From positions 5,447,811-5,511,810 of the forward strand of contig CM022673.1 in assembly GCA_012295275.1 (NCBI GenBank): 64,000 nucleotides of DNA, given 5' to 3'. Position numbers and translations under genes: made by a program. Source of the stretch: Chrysomallon squamiferum (taxonomy: Eukaryota; Mollusca; Gastropoda; Neomphalida; Peltospiridae). This document shows, piece by piece, positions 1 to 10,803 of the stretch (position 1 is its first letter; every line of letters begins with the position of its first letter). The notes beneath the pieces were generated by a model. It saw nothing but the letters and a program-made list of their open reading frames with translations. It was not told where the DNA came from and ran no database searches.

Positions 1-205
1 AGGCGTGATAAATGAAACCCCCTTTCTTACCAATTATCGGGATCTAAGTCCAGATGTCGCTAATAACGAAAGCGATAAAAGAAACGAAAGAAACGTAGTC
101 TTCTCAAAACAGAACTACGAAATAACGATACCCGGAGAAATTGAAGAACTGGAAATGACGTCAAACACTAGCGCCACCGGAAATGACGAATCTGTTTCCC
201 GCTGA
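1..205 (+). CDS. Terminal coding exon of an unidentified plus-strand gene (5' part outside window)
   Basis: The frame is open from the first base to TGA at 203-205 and encodes an acidic, Ser/Thr/Asn-rich tail ending in GNDESVSR. I do not recognise the family; it looks like the hydrophilic C-terminal tail of a larger protein. A decayed copy at 15954-16174 keeps a splice acceptor (CTTTAG) just before the homologous sequence. From this I infer that the real acceptor lies about 20 bases left of the window. The exon runs tail to tail with glycosyltransferase copy A. Its presence at the left edge of each of the first three repeat units shows that the duplicated segment started inside this gene. Only this copy is open; the other two are broken. 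Confidence 0.55.
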   Translation, partial: GVINETPFLTNYRDLSPDVANNESDKRNERNVVFSKQNYEITIPGEIEELEMTSNTSATGNDESVSR

Positions 206-1912
206 CGTCGCTAATACTGTGCTCCTGTTATGTGTGAACTTCAAAAGCAGACAAAAAAAAAATAATAATAATAAAAAAAAAATAATAATAATAAAAATAA
301 TAATAAAAATAATAAAATAAAATAAAATAAAATGACAATAAAAATATAAATAATAGTAATAATAATAATAAAGAAAAAAATAGAAAGAAAGAAAAATGAT
401 TATACCATGGCCATATTAAGTAACTATAGGCCTAAAACACTTTGTGAAGAGAACTTCGCAAATGATGATTCGATAAACCAAGTGCAAATAATATTAAACA
501 TATCATTTAATTCATTCTCTTTATTATATGTATCAAAATATTATAGATAAAGTTATGATTCAATATCACAAGTGTCAATTTTAATTACGTGCTTGACCTG
601 AACAAATTCATGTAACTTTATTTATAGAAAACAACAGCAGCAGCAGCAGCAACAACAACACAAAATACTTTGTTTTAAACGTTTTAATGAGAAAGTAAAG
701 TAATAAAAAAATAAAAAATAAATAAAATAAAATAAAATAAAATAAAATAAAATAAATGTATTATGAATAAATAAAGAAAGAAAACTAAGAAGAAAAATAA
801 GAAATAGAAAACAGGAAGGGGAAATAATCTCTGCTACTTACTTTACAAGAGTTACTCTTCAATATTAAATTGTTTTTTATTTATTTATTAATTTACTCAG
901 ACAGATTTTTTTCATTGTTTATGTAGCTGTTTATTTATTTATACATTGTTTCAACTATTTATTAATTTAGTCATATAGATTTCCTTGACTGCTCATGAAG
1001 CTGTTTATTTATTTATACATTATTAGTTCATTCATTTATCTATAAATTCCTTTCTTTATTTTATTTATTTTTAAAAATTACAAACTCAAATTTATAATTA
1101 TTTTGCATAAATTTATACTTTAATAAACAGTAAAAATATATTAGAGATCTCTAATTACTTAAGAATAAAAATTAACATCTTCTGTCCACACTGTATATAA
1201 AAATTTAACACAGCTGTCAGTTATATTTATAAATATTCAGAAATAACCCAGGAAGCTGACAAACCTCATATTAGAGGTTGCCAAATGGATATTAGTTACA
1301 GACAGGCCATGACATGTAAAATACACCCACTGCTCAACATAATGTTATTTCAAACACAAAACTTTGCAAGGATTGTTTTCATTATTTACAGAAAAACAAC
1401 GTTGACAAATCCAGTGTCAGAAAATGTTGACAAAAATAATAAATGCATAAACAGTACTGATCAGTACACAACAGAAACTGACAAATATATGAATGAATGA
1501 ATTATATATTTTATTTATATTTAACAGAGATCATAGAAGTATATTTAAAACTGCATAGCATATAATACACAAACACAATAAGGCATTGTATGTTGATATT
1601 ACCAACTAACGTGACTGAAGGCTTTGATAGAAAACAATATTCGCCGACACTGAGAAGAAGTAGAAAAATTAAAAAGAAACGTGTGTGTGTGTGTTAACAC
1701 ATCAAAACACATAAAAACGTATACATAATGTAGATATATAAAAAACATAGATATAATCATAAACACAAACACACACACACACACAGACACACACACACAC
1801 ACACACTTAAAAACATATATATATAAACATAAAAAATAATTTCCTATAAAAAGGAAGGTACATTTTTCGCCGGTTACTAAGAATTGTCAAAACGTATAAA
1901 AATAAAAGAAAA

Positions 1913-1968
<56 letters not shown>

Positions 1969-2093
1969 TATTATTATTATTCATATTATTATTATTATTA
2001 AGCAAATTAGATTATAGATCATATAAGCCTTATAAAGAAGTAGAAATCCTATAAGCATGTATATTTATATAATCTAAAAATGAGAGGACTACA
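206..2093. other. AT-rich 3' flank of copy A, no gene seen
   Basis: The stretch holds A/AAT-rich low-complexity DNA (250-380), AAAT tracts (700-760), a TG/CA patch (1680-1805) and an ATT tract (1914-1975). The sequence from 890 to 2090 is shared with the 3' flanks of copies B and D (about 8870-9890 and 57110-58420). It probably includes the 3' UTR of the glycosyltransferase. No convincing additional coding region is present. Confidence 0.6.
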
Positions 2094-3931
2094 TTACAAA
2101 GTATCTTCATTTATAATGGCTGACGTATTGTAATATATGTGTCTAAATATCGAACCCACGGTAATATTCCAAGTCTTAATGTCCTCTGCGTTATGTTCTG
2201 TTCCATGTTTTCTAATCCACAAATGGACAATGTAGTTGTTTTCCTTCCAGTCATAAAGTTTGCCAACCTCATACAACTGGGGAAGTTCCATCCAGTTAGG
2301 TCGATGTAAAGATTTTTGTTCGGTGTATATTAAGTTTTTATATTGTTTGGCTAGTCTCGCCGGTAATTGCACAGAATGTTCTGCCCATTGTTGGTCTTGG
2401 AAAGTCTTGTATTTTGTATGCCAGATCTTCAGAAAGTCTGCCCAAGCCTTTGCAATGATTACACCATTACATAAACCACTGTCGTGTTCGTAACCCATCA
2501 CCATTTCGTATTTCAACAACGGGTCCAGAGATCTAACGGTCATAGCGTCAAGATCAAGATATATCCCGCCGAACTCCATAACAGCCTCGAGGCGTACAAT
2601 GTCAGTGGCGTGTTCAGAAACCTGAATGGGATTCCCATAAATTTCCGTTGGCGTATCTCGGTAGATTAAGATAATCTCTGGGACTTTTTGTCGCATTTCT
2701 TTGAAATAGTCTCCCTCCGGAACCATGTCCAACCAGAAAAAGATTCTGTCTGGTTTGATGAATTTGTGAGCAGCTAAAATAGCTAACATATGATGAAAGC
2801 GAAAATGGTTTTTCTTTGGGCCGCCATACCACGTAAAATGAACTAAGCGTGGAATGACTCGTTCTGTGTGTTCGATATTCTTGGAGTATCTGACTGGTAA
2901 ATTTAACTTTTCGTTAAAAGTCGTGTTTCTGACGTAAGTATAAAACGGATCAGTCGCTTTTTTCTTGCAAATATTTGTCTCCACACATAACTTTTTACTC
3001 GCTGAATCTGATGGTTTAACTTTCTCTGGTGTAGCGATGTCAGAATTTCCGTAATAAATATATCTGAATATAGAACCAGCCGTCGTGTTCCACGTTTTAA
3101 TATCGGTCGGATTATGCTCTATCCCGTGTTGGCGAATCCACAGATGAACAATGTAGTTGTTCTCTTTGTAGTTGAAGAGATTTCCATCTTTATACAGCAT
3201 CTTCGCTTCCTCAGGCGTATAATTCGGTCTATGAAATGATTTCTCTTCTGTATGTATTAACTTAGGATATTTCAAGGCCAGGATCCCAGGCACCTGTACT
3301 GAATGATACTGCCACTGGTTATCGTCGAACGTTTTGTATGCTTCGTGCCAAATCTTTAAGAATTCTGCCCACTTGACGCCAATGATAACTCCGTTGCAAA
3401 GCGCATCCTTCCCTTCGTATCCCATCACCACGTCGTATTTAAGAAGAGGATCCAAAGGCTTGACGACAATAGCATCCAGGTCGAAGTACATTCCGCCATA
3501 TTCCAAAATGGCTTCCAGACGTACGATATCGGTAATGTGTTCGGCGACTTTCACAGGTCGACCATGTATTTCTTTTGGAGTTTTGCGATGGATCAGAAAC
3601 AGTTCTGGAACCTTTTCTTTTAATTCCTTGAAATAATGTCCTTCTGGAATAAGATCAAACCAAAAATAAATCCGTTCCGGTTTCACAAATTTATGCACAG
3701 CTAGAATGCTGATCAGGTGGTGAAATCGGAAATGGTTTTTCTGGGGCCCACCAAACTACGTGAAGTGCACCAATGACGGTATTACTCTTTTATCGTGAAC
3801 GATATTCTTGTTTGTGTTGACAGGAGAATTGAGCATTTTATAAAACGTGTCATTACGTTTGTATACATAAAAGTTGGCAGCAGGATCTGGCTTGCATATG
3901 TTGTTCTCTATGCAGTTTTGAAGTGTCATTT
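2094..3931 (-). pseudogene. Glycosyltransferase copy A, exon 3 (both GT domains), broken by one nonsense codon
   Basis: Minus-strand exon after the acceptor TTTTTCAG (AG at 3933-3932), holding two successive Gly_transf_sug-like domains. Each has a HFTW(F/Y)GG start and a GG(M/I)Y(F/L)DLD sugar-nucleotide/metal motif. TAG at 3756-3758 replaces the conserved Trp of HFTWFGG in domain 1 (TGG in B, C and D; residue 115 of the intact model). The frame is otherwise open on both sides, so this is a single recent lesion. Other copy-specific changes are Asp to His in EGDYFKEL and loss of the usual stop, which adds four residues (EDTL) before TAA at 2094. If translated, the product would be about 114 residues: a membrane anchor with no catalytic domain. 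A polymorphic null allele or an assembly error is also possible. Confidence 0.8.
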
Positions 3932-4331
3932 CTGAAAAAGAAATCAATTCAAAAAAAATAAAGATACCAGTTACAGAAGTATGCGAGAGAAATAAGACGC
4001 AAGCAAAACTAAAAATAATATTAGTACCTTGAAACTTAACTCATGTATAACAAATATCTAAAAAGATAGTAAATGAAATACATATAACATATTTTGGCTA
4101 TAATAATAAAATTAAAAATCTTCGAGTTATTCAAAGTAGATTTCAGCAGTATATAAGCTTTACATTAAAAATAGTGTAAATTGATTTTTTATATCTGGAA
4201 AGAATTACTTTATTTGTTACTAGCTACCCATTTAAGCGAGTGTAATAGTAATAAAAATGAATGGAAGCTGACATTTTTCTTGACCTCATTATGTAGATTA
4301 GAAATAAATTTCACAACATTAAATTTCTTAC

Positions 4332-4496
4332 TTCTGAGTGTGTTGTCAGTGGTAGTTTCTCCCAGAGTTATGTACATATATTTTATTTTTGTGTTGTCTA
4401 TGAAGAACATATAAACAGTAAGAAGAAGAGCGGCAGCGAAAAACAGAATCGCAAAGAAAAGTCGATTCATTCGAAACAGTGAAGCTTTTGGGTTAC
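4332..4496 (-). CDS. Glycosyltransferase copy A, exon 2 (membrane anchor)
   Basis: 165 bp between the acceptor TTTTTGCAG (exon starts at 4496) and the donor A|GTAAGA (exon ends at 4332). It encodes a short cytosolic tail, a hydrophobic signal anchor (NRLFFAILFFAAALLLTVY) and the start of the lumenal stem, as in type II Golgi glycosyltransferases. In-phase joining to exon 3 gives TLR-K-MTLQNC. Copy A alone has ATG at the start of MNRLFF; the other copies have GTG there, so that position is not the conserved start. Confidence 0.75.
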
Positions 4497-4777
4497 CTGC
4501 AAAAACAAAAATTAAATATGTTAATTAAGGTATCATCAATATAATTATTATTATTATTATTATGATTATTATTATTATTGTTGTTGTTGTTGTTGTTATT
4601 GTTGTTGTTGTTCTGGCTGTTGCTACTGCTGCTTTTGTTGTTATAGTTATTATTATTTTATTATTATCGTCATCAAAGTAATTATTGTTGTTCTTGCTGT
4701 TGTAATTATTATTATATATGCATGCATACATACATACTTACATACATGAATACATACAGAGAGACAGATAGACGCAC

Positions 4778-4780
<3 letters not shown>

Positions 4781-4844
<64 letters not shown>

Positions 4845-4848
4845 GAGA
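4781..4848. repeat. (GA)n microsatellite in copy A intron 1
   Basis: An almost pure GA run. GA tracts also lie in intron 1 of copies C (51880-51964) and D (61080-61173), so the tract probably predates the duplications and then changed in length. Confidence 0.95.
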
Positions 4849-5924
4849 TGTATGTACGTTTGTATGAATGTATAAAAGACTGTTTTAAAATTTGAATAAT
4901 AAGGTGTAATATATTAATGAACAATGTTATGTTTATGAAACAACTTCCTTATTCTTAATACTTCAAAATAACAACTGCTTTTGCTAAACATTCTACATCA
5001 TTTTGTGACGAGAAGCAGGGAATCTTTAATACATATTTTATCTCTAAACAATTTACCGCACAATTAATACAGTCACTTTAACGAAGATAAGGAATAAACT
5101 AATAACAATATTATCATTCGCTCACTGATGTAATATTAGGAAACAGCGAATAATGAGAAATGACAATAAAATATTTTAGAAATATTAACTTGCAGTAGTC
5201 TGAGTTTATTTCGTAGTAGACAAAACCACGAGTATATAAATAAATGAATTTCGTTTTAGGAGCGGTCCTAGGGGACAGTTATTTGGACATTATGTACCAG
5301 ACTTTAAATAAGGAAGAGGATTTGGCTGGTACAATTACATTCTTCAAGATTAGTGTTTTAAATCCCAATCAAATATTAACCTTGTTAAAATCATTTAAAT
5401 GTATCTGTTGACTGTCTGAAAATAATTAATTGTTTATAGAGCATGAATTCCAATTTCTAATTCCGTCCGTTTGGTCATTCACAGTGAAAGACCTAGATCT
5501 CTATACTTTCATACAGCAATAATGTTGTTGATAGGTAACATTCGAAGGATAAAAACAAATGTATACGTCTATTTGTATGTTCACTGAAGGTCAGAAGAAA
5601 TAAAAAGAGTTTTCAGAAAATCGTGACTGTGTGATTATGTCAAGTGACATTCCCAAAGCAAAAACAATTTTTATCTACCTGGTTATTATTCACTTTAAAA
5701 TGAGTTTGAAATAATCAGGGCAGAATTTATATTTTTCTAAGTCCAAAAATGTTAAAGCATCAAGGCAAGATGGAGTGGCACCAAAGCAAATACTTTTTCC
5801 AAAGAAAAGATATCAATATTACTTAATTCGTAGGATATGGTCGAACGATAATAAACAAATAAATATGTTTATTTATACGTTTGTAACCGAACCACTGAAG
5901 GTCAAAAGAAACAAAAGTTCTTTC

Positions 5925-6010
5925 GAAATTTCGTGACAATGTGAAAATGAGGTGTGTGTAAATTTAGATCGACCCAGATCACCATGTAACTGAATTGCTG
6001 AAGCTTGAAC
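5925..6010. repeat. Dispersed repeat segment in copy A intron 1
   Basis: A block with TTTCGTGACAATGTGAAAAT followed by GTAAATTTAGATCGACCCAG. It recurs in intron 1 of C (about 52925-53010) and D (about 62740-62830). Weaker copies in the opposite orientation lie at about 44262-44310 and 46920-46975, outside the genes, so it belongs to an interspersed repeat. Confidence 0.5.
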
Positions 6011-6359
6011 ACTGTCAGTTTACAATATTATTGCGTTAAAATTGTTTGTAACGAAAGGACGTGGACAAAAACATATTAAGCTACCTGAACATTCACAGGA
6101 ATATTATTTTCATTGTATATTGACATCAACAAGTATCGTATGATTAGCCAAAATGGCTGCGTCTATGATTTTGCTCAGAGAGTCAATCTTTATTGGAATA
6201 ACACGGAATCAATCCACACAGAGCAACCAGACAGGTTTTTTTTTATTGCTCAGAACATTGTCCAAGTTTAGAGACACGAAGCCACGTTCGAGATATAAGA
6301 GATTTATTACTGGACTTGTATAGGTACTCGCTGAGTGTGTATGTGAGTGTGTGTGTGTG

Positions 6360-6510
6360 TTTGAATGCAGCAATACAGAAGTGTGGGATATTTTATGTTA
6401 AATTGTATTATATTCCTTACTTTATTTATTTAGTTTAATTTTAGTATCTCTCTTTCTCCATATATATAATATATATTACAACGAGAGAGAAATAGAGATA
6501 CTTATATTAA
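6360..6510 (+). repeat. Dispersed repeat, also at 53628-53776 and inverted at 39875-40005
   Basis: Starts TTGAATGCAGCAATACAGAA next to a GT tract and ends in a hairpin-like GTATCTCT ... AGAGATAC. The same block lies in copy C intron 1. A reverse-complement copy lies 33 kb away in single-copy DNA, also next to a CA/GT tract. Confidence 0.75.
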
Positions 6511-7791
6511 AACAAATGAATAATTATGCTAATATTTTACTTTATGATAAAATTTGAAGGAGAAATATTTTACGTTACTACTACTACGAAAACTACAGTA
6601 ACAGCATATCCCGTCATAGCTTATAGGAAAACCTAAACCTAACGTACATCTACACGATTTTCTGAATAAAGACAGCCTGACAAAAATATATTTACGAATA
6701 GATTTAGGAAAACGTCTTTTCAAACATATTTTAAAATGTTCTAAGTATATATTTTAGAGTTTATATATATACACATATTTTATTAGAACAAGTTTTAAAA
6801 AGATATTTAAATGTCTTGTGAACATATATTAAAATTTTCTATGTATATATTTTAGAGATTATAAAGGTTACATTCTAAATAGTTTTTCATATCGTTTTTA
6901 AAATTATATTAGAAATATTTGTTTTTAAATGTCAAACTGTATTTGTGTAATTCATGAACCTTTCTGGTTATAATTTTAAAATATATTTCATTACCAATGA
7001 AAACATGTGTGTGAAATATGAAACTAGTAAACCTCTAAGTATATATATATGGTATCACTGTACATAAAAAATATTTTTGAATGTAAACATTTTTGGTCTT
7101 GTAAAACAGTTTCATTATAACGGAGACTGAACAAATTGACTTCATTATCGTAAACATGTTTGTGTCTGCTGCTGAAATATACTGGTTAATTGACTGACTG
7201 ACTGTGAAAGAATAACTGGCGACAGCCAACACAGCAACGCCAATTAACGACATCTTCGCTATTTATGAAACACTAAGGCTTTTCAAGCTGCGGTTAATTG
7301 TTGTTGTTCATCCAACTATCATGCCTTAAATCTTTAATTTATTATTATTATTTTATATGCCTGTTTACTGACGTGTTACTGAACATTTTCAATTTGTTAA
7401 TTAGTTATTAATACACAATATTTCAGATTTTTAATAAACTAAAGACCATGTCATATAAATCATAGTTTAATTGATTAAACAAACGCGAACAAAATAATAT
7501 CTTAATATTTACGATATTTTTTTTCTAGATTGTGTATATATTTTGTATATAATTTAATTAATAAATAAAATAAATAAATACTAACAATGACAACAACAAT
7601 AATGAAAATACATATATATATATTTTTTTTATTTATTTATTTATATATATGTATATATGTGTATGAATATAAGTATGTATGTGTGTACATACATACATAT
7701 ATATATTTATTTATTTATATATATGTATATATGTGTATGAATATAAGTATATACATATATATAAATAAATAAATAAAATTAAAATACTTAC

Positions 7792-7795
7792 TCAT
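7792..7795 (-). CDS. Glycosyltransferase copy A, exon 1: four coding bases, ATG A
   Basis: On the minus strand the sequence is ATTATGA|GTAAGTATT, a start codon plus one base followed by a consensus donor. Joined to exon 2 (GTAAC...) it gives ATG AGT AAC, i.e. M-S-N-(Q/P)-K-A-S-L-F-R and then the membrane anchor, with phase 1 on both sides. The same ATGA|GTAAGT occurs in copies B and C. The upstream sequence (CAATAATATT-like AT-rich leader and T tract) would be 5' UTR. The join is inferred and needs a transcript. Confidence 0.65.
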
Positions 7796-7885
7796 AATCT
7801 TGTTTTTAGGTAACAATCCAAACAACTATTAATTTCTTTCTTTTTTTTTTATTTTTTTTTTTTTTTTTTTTTTTTTTATTTGAAT

Positions 7886-8148
7886 TGCATTTTGTTTGCA
7901 ATATTTATTGTTCCATAAAAAAGATATTTCACATCTGTTGCCTCTCGGGTTTTTTTGATTATGAGTGTGTGTGTCTCTCTGTGTTGGCGTGCGAGATCGG
8001 TTTCAAACAGGACACAAAAGACTAGCTGTTGATATTTCTGTTGTTCACCTCGGTCACGTTACAACGAGCAGACCACTAAAAATACAGTGCCAAATATAAA
8101 GATGCTGAGCTATCCTCCTGTGAAAAAAATATAGAGAGTAGGTTTGTA
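7886..8148 (-). promoter_or_regulatory. Conserved 5' flank / putative promoter and 5' UTR of copy A
   Basis: This stretch upstream of the ATG A exon is nearly identical in units A and B (15669-15937). In unit C (55258-55473) it stops abruptly where C diverges. It contains TTTATATTTGG and GTATTTTTAG AT-rich elements and a stretch with AACGTGACC. Short upstream ATG reading frames are also present (ATG CAA TTC AAA TAA and ATG GAA CAA TAA on the minus strand). Promoter function is inferred from position and conservation only. Confidence 0.4.
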
Positions 8149-8150
8149 GC

Positions 8151-8217
8151 ATTTGAAGAACTTGAAATGACGTCAAACACCAGCGCCACAGGAAATGACG
8201 AATCTGTTTCCCGCTGA
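8151..8217 (+). pseudogene. Fragment of the neighbour's terminal exon (unit B)
   Basis: It matches bases 139-205 up to and including the TGA, but it is fused directly to the glycosyltransferase 5' flank without an acceptor. It marks the duplication junction between units A and B. Confidence 0.75.
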
Positions 8218-9750
8218 CGTTGCTAATATTGTGCTCCTGTTATGTGTGTACTTCATAAAAAGCAGACAAAAAAAATAATAATAAAAAAAATAAAAAAGAA
8301 GAAGAAGAAGAAGAGTATATAATAAAATAAAATATAATAAAATGATAATAAAAATATAAATAATAATATAATAATAATAAAGAAAGAAAAAGGATTATAC
8401 CATGGCCATATTAAGTAACTATAGGTCTAAAACACTTTTTCTAGAGAACTTCGCATATGATGATTCGATAAATCAAGTGGAAATGATATTAAACATATCA
8501 TTTAATTCATTCTCTTTATTATATGTATCAAAATATTATAGATAAAGTTATGATTCAATATCACAAGTGTCAGTTTTAATTACGTGCTTGACCTGAACAA
8601 ATTCATGTAACTTTATTTATAGAAAACAACAGCAGCAGCAGCAACAACAACAACACAAAATACTTTGTTTTAATGAGAAAGAAAAGTAATAAAAAAATAA
8701 AAAATAAATAAAATAAAACAATATAAAATAAATGTATTATGAGTAAATAAATAAAGAAAACTAAGAAGAAAAATAAGAAATAGAAAACAGGAAGGGGAAA
8801 TAATCTCTGCTACTTACTTTACAAGAGTTACTCTTCAATATATAATTTTTATTTTTTTTTATTTATTAATTTAGTGGTGTCGATTTCCTTCATTGTTTAT
8901 GTAGCTGTTTATTTATTTATACATTATTTGATCTATTTATTAATTTAGTCATATTGATTTCCTTGACTGTTCATGAACCTGATTATTTATTTATACATTA
9001 TTAGTTCATTCATTTATCTATAAATGGCTTTCTTTATTTTCTTTATTTTTAAAAATTACAAACTCAAATTTATAATTATTTTGCATACATTTATACTTTA
9101 ATCAGCAGTAAAAATATATTAGATATCTCTAATTACTTAAGAATAAAAATTAACATCTTCTGTCGACATTGTATATACAAATTTAACACTGCTCAACATA
9201 ATGTTATTTCAAACACAAAACTCTGGAAGGATTGTTTTCATTATTTACAGAAAAACAACGTTGACAAATACAGTGTCCGAAAATGTTGACAAAAATAATA
9301 AATGCATAAAAATTACCGAAATCAGTACACAACAGAAACTGACAAATATATGAATGAATGAATTATATATTTTATTTATCTTTAACACAGATCACAGAAG
9401 TATATTTAAAACTGCATAGCATATAATACACATACACCATAAGGCCCTATATGTTCACATTACCAACTAACATGACTGAAGGCTTTGAAAGAAAACAATA
9501 TTCGCCGACATTTCTTAAGTAGAAAAATTAAAAAGAAACGTGTGTGTGTTAACACATCAAAAGACATAAAAACATATACATAATGTAGATATATAAAAAC
9601 ATAGATATAATCATAAACATATATATATATACACACACACACACACGTAAAAACATATATATAAACACAAAAAATAATTTCCTATAAAAAGGAAGGTACA
9701 TTATTCGCCGATTTCTAAGTATTGTCAAAACGTATAAAAATAAAAGAAAA

Positions 9751-9795
<45 letters not shown>

Positions 9796-9899
9796 GCAGA
9801 TTAGATTATAAATCATATAAGCCTGATAAAGAAGTAGAAATCCTATAAGCATCTATATTTATATAATCTACACATGAAAGGACTACATTACAAAGTCTC
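8218..9899. other. 3' flank of copy B, no gene seen
   Basis: The sequence is homologous to 206-2093, with a shortened segment around 9180 where about 100 bases present in A and D are missing. It includes AAT/AAAT low-complexity DNA and an ATT tract (9752-9794). Confidence 0.6.
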
Positions 9900-10803
9900 T
9901 TAATTTATAATGGCTGACGTATTGTAATATATGTGTCTAAATATCGAACCCACGGTAGTATTCCAAGTCTTAATGTCCTCTGCGTTATGTTCTGTTCCAT
10001 GTTTTCTAATCCACAAATGGACAATGTAGTTGTTTTCCTTCCAGTCATAAAGTTTGCCAACCTCGTACAACTGGGGAAGCTCTGCCCAGTTAGGTCGATG
10101 AAAGGATTTTTGCTCGGTGTGTATTAAGTTTTTATATTGTTTGGCTAGTCTGGCCGGTAAAAGCACAGAATGTTCTCCCCATTGTTGGTCTTTGAAAGTC
10201 TTGTATTTTGTATGCCAAATCTTCAGAAAGTCTGCCCAAGCCTTTGCAATGATTACAGCATTACATAAACCATAGCTGACTTCGTAACCCATCACCATTT
10301 CGTATTTCAACAACGGGTCCAGAGATTTGATGGCCATAGCGTCAAGATCAAGATATATCCCGCCGAACTCCATAACAGCCTCGAGGCGTACAATGTCAGT
10401 GGCATGTTCAGAAACCTGAATGGGATTCCCATAAATTTCCGTTGGCGTATCTCGGTAGATTAAGATAATCTCTGGGACTTTTTGTCGCATTTCTTTGAAA
10501 TAGTCTCCCTCGGAACCATGTCCAACCAGAAAAAGATTCTGTCTGGTTTGATGAATTTGTGAGCAGCTAAAATAGCTAACATATGATGAAAGCGAAAATG
10601 GTTTTTCTTTGGGCCGCCATACCACGTAAAATGAACTAAGCGTGGAATGACACGTTGCGTGTGTTCGATATTCTTCGAGTAACTGACTGGTAATTTTAAC
10701 TTTTCGTTAAAAGTCGTGTTTCTGACGTAAGTTTAAAACGGATCAGTCGCTTTTTTCTTGCATATATTTGTCTCTACACATAACTTTTTTTACTCGCTGA
10801 ATC
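9900..10803 (-). pseudogene. Glycosyltransferase copy B, decayed second GT domain
   Basis: The sequence aligns with domain 2 of C and D, including GGIYLDLD. It has several lesions: the TGA at 10804-10806 that ends the upstream frame, two extra T in the run near 10785, TAA at 10733-10735 in place of a Tyr codon, and a one-base deletion near 10511 (CCCTCGG where the others have CCCTCCGG). From 10510 down to the stop at 9900 the frame is open again and the residues are well conserved, so decay is recent. Confidence 0.85.

Larger units (their letters stand above)
1..8150. repeat. Tandem duplication unit A (about 8 kb)
   Basis: The unit runs from the neighbour's last exon through its 3' flank, glycosyltransferase copy A and that gene's 5' flank. 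The same order recurs from 8151 and starts again at about 15938. Matching anchor segments are 141-205, 8157-8217 and 16110-16174. Units differ by microsatellite length and small indels. Confidence 0.85.
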
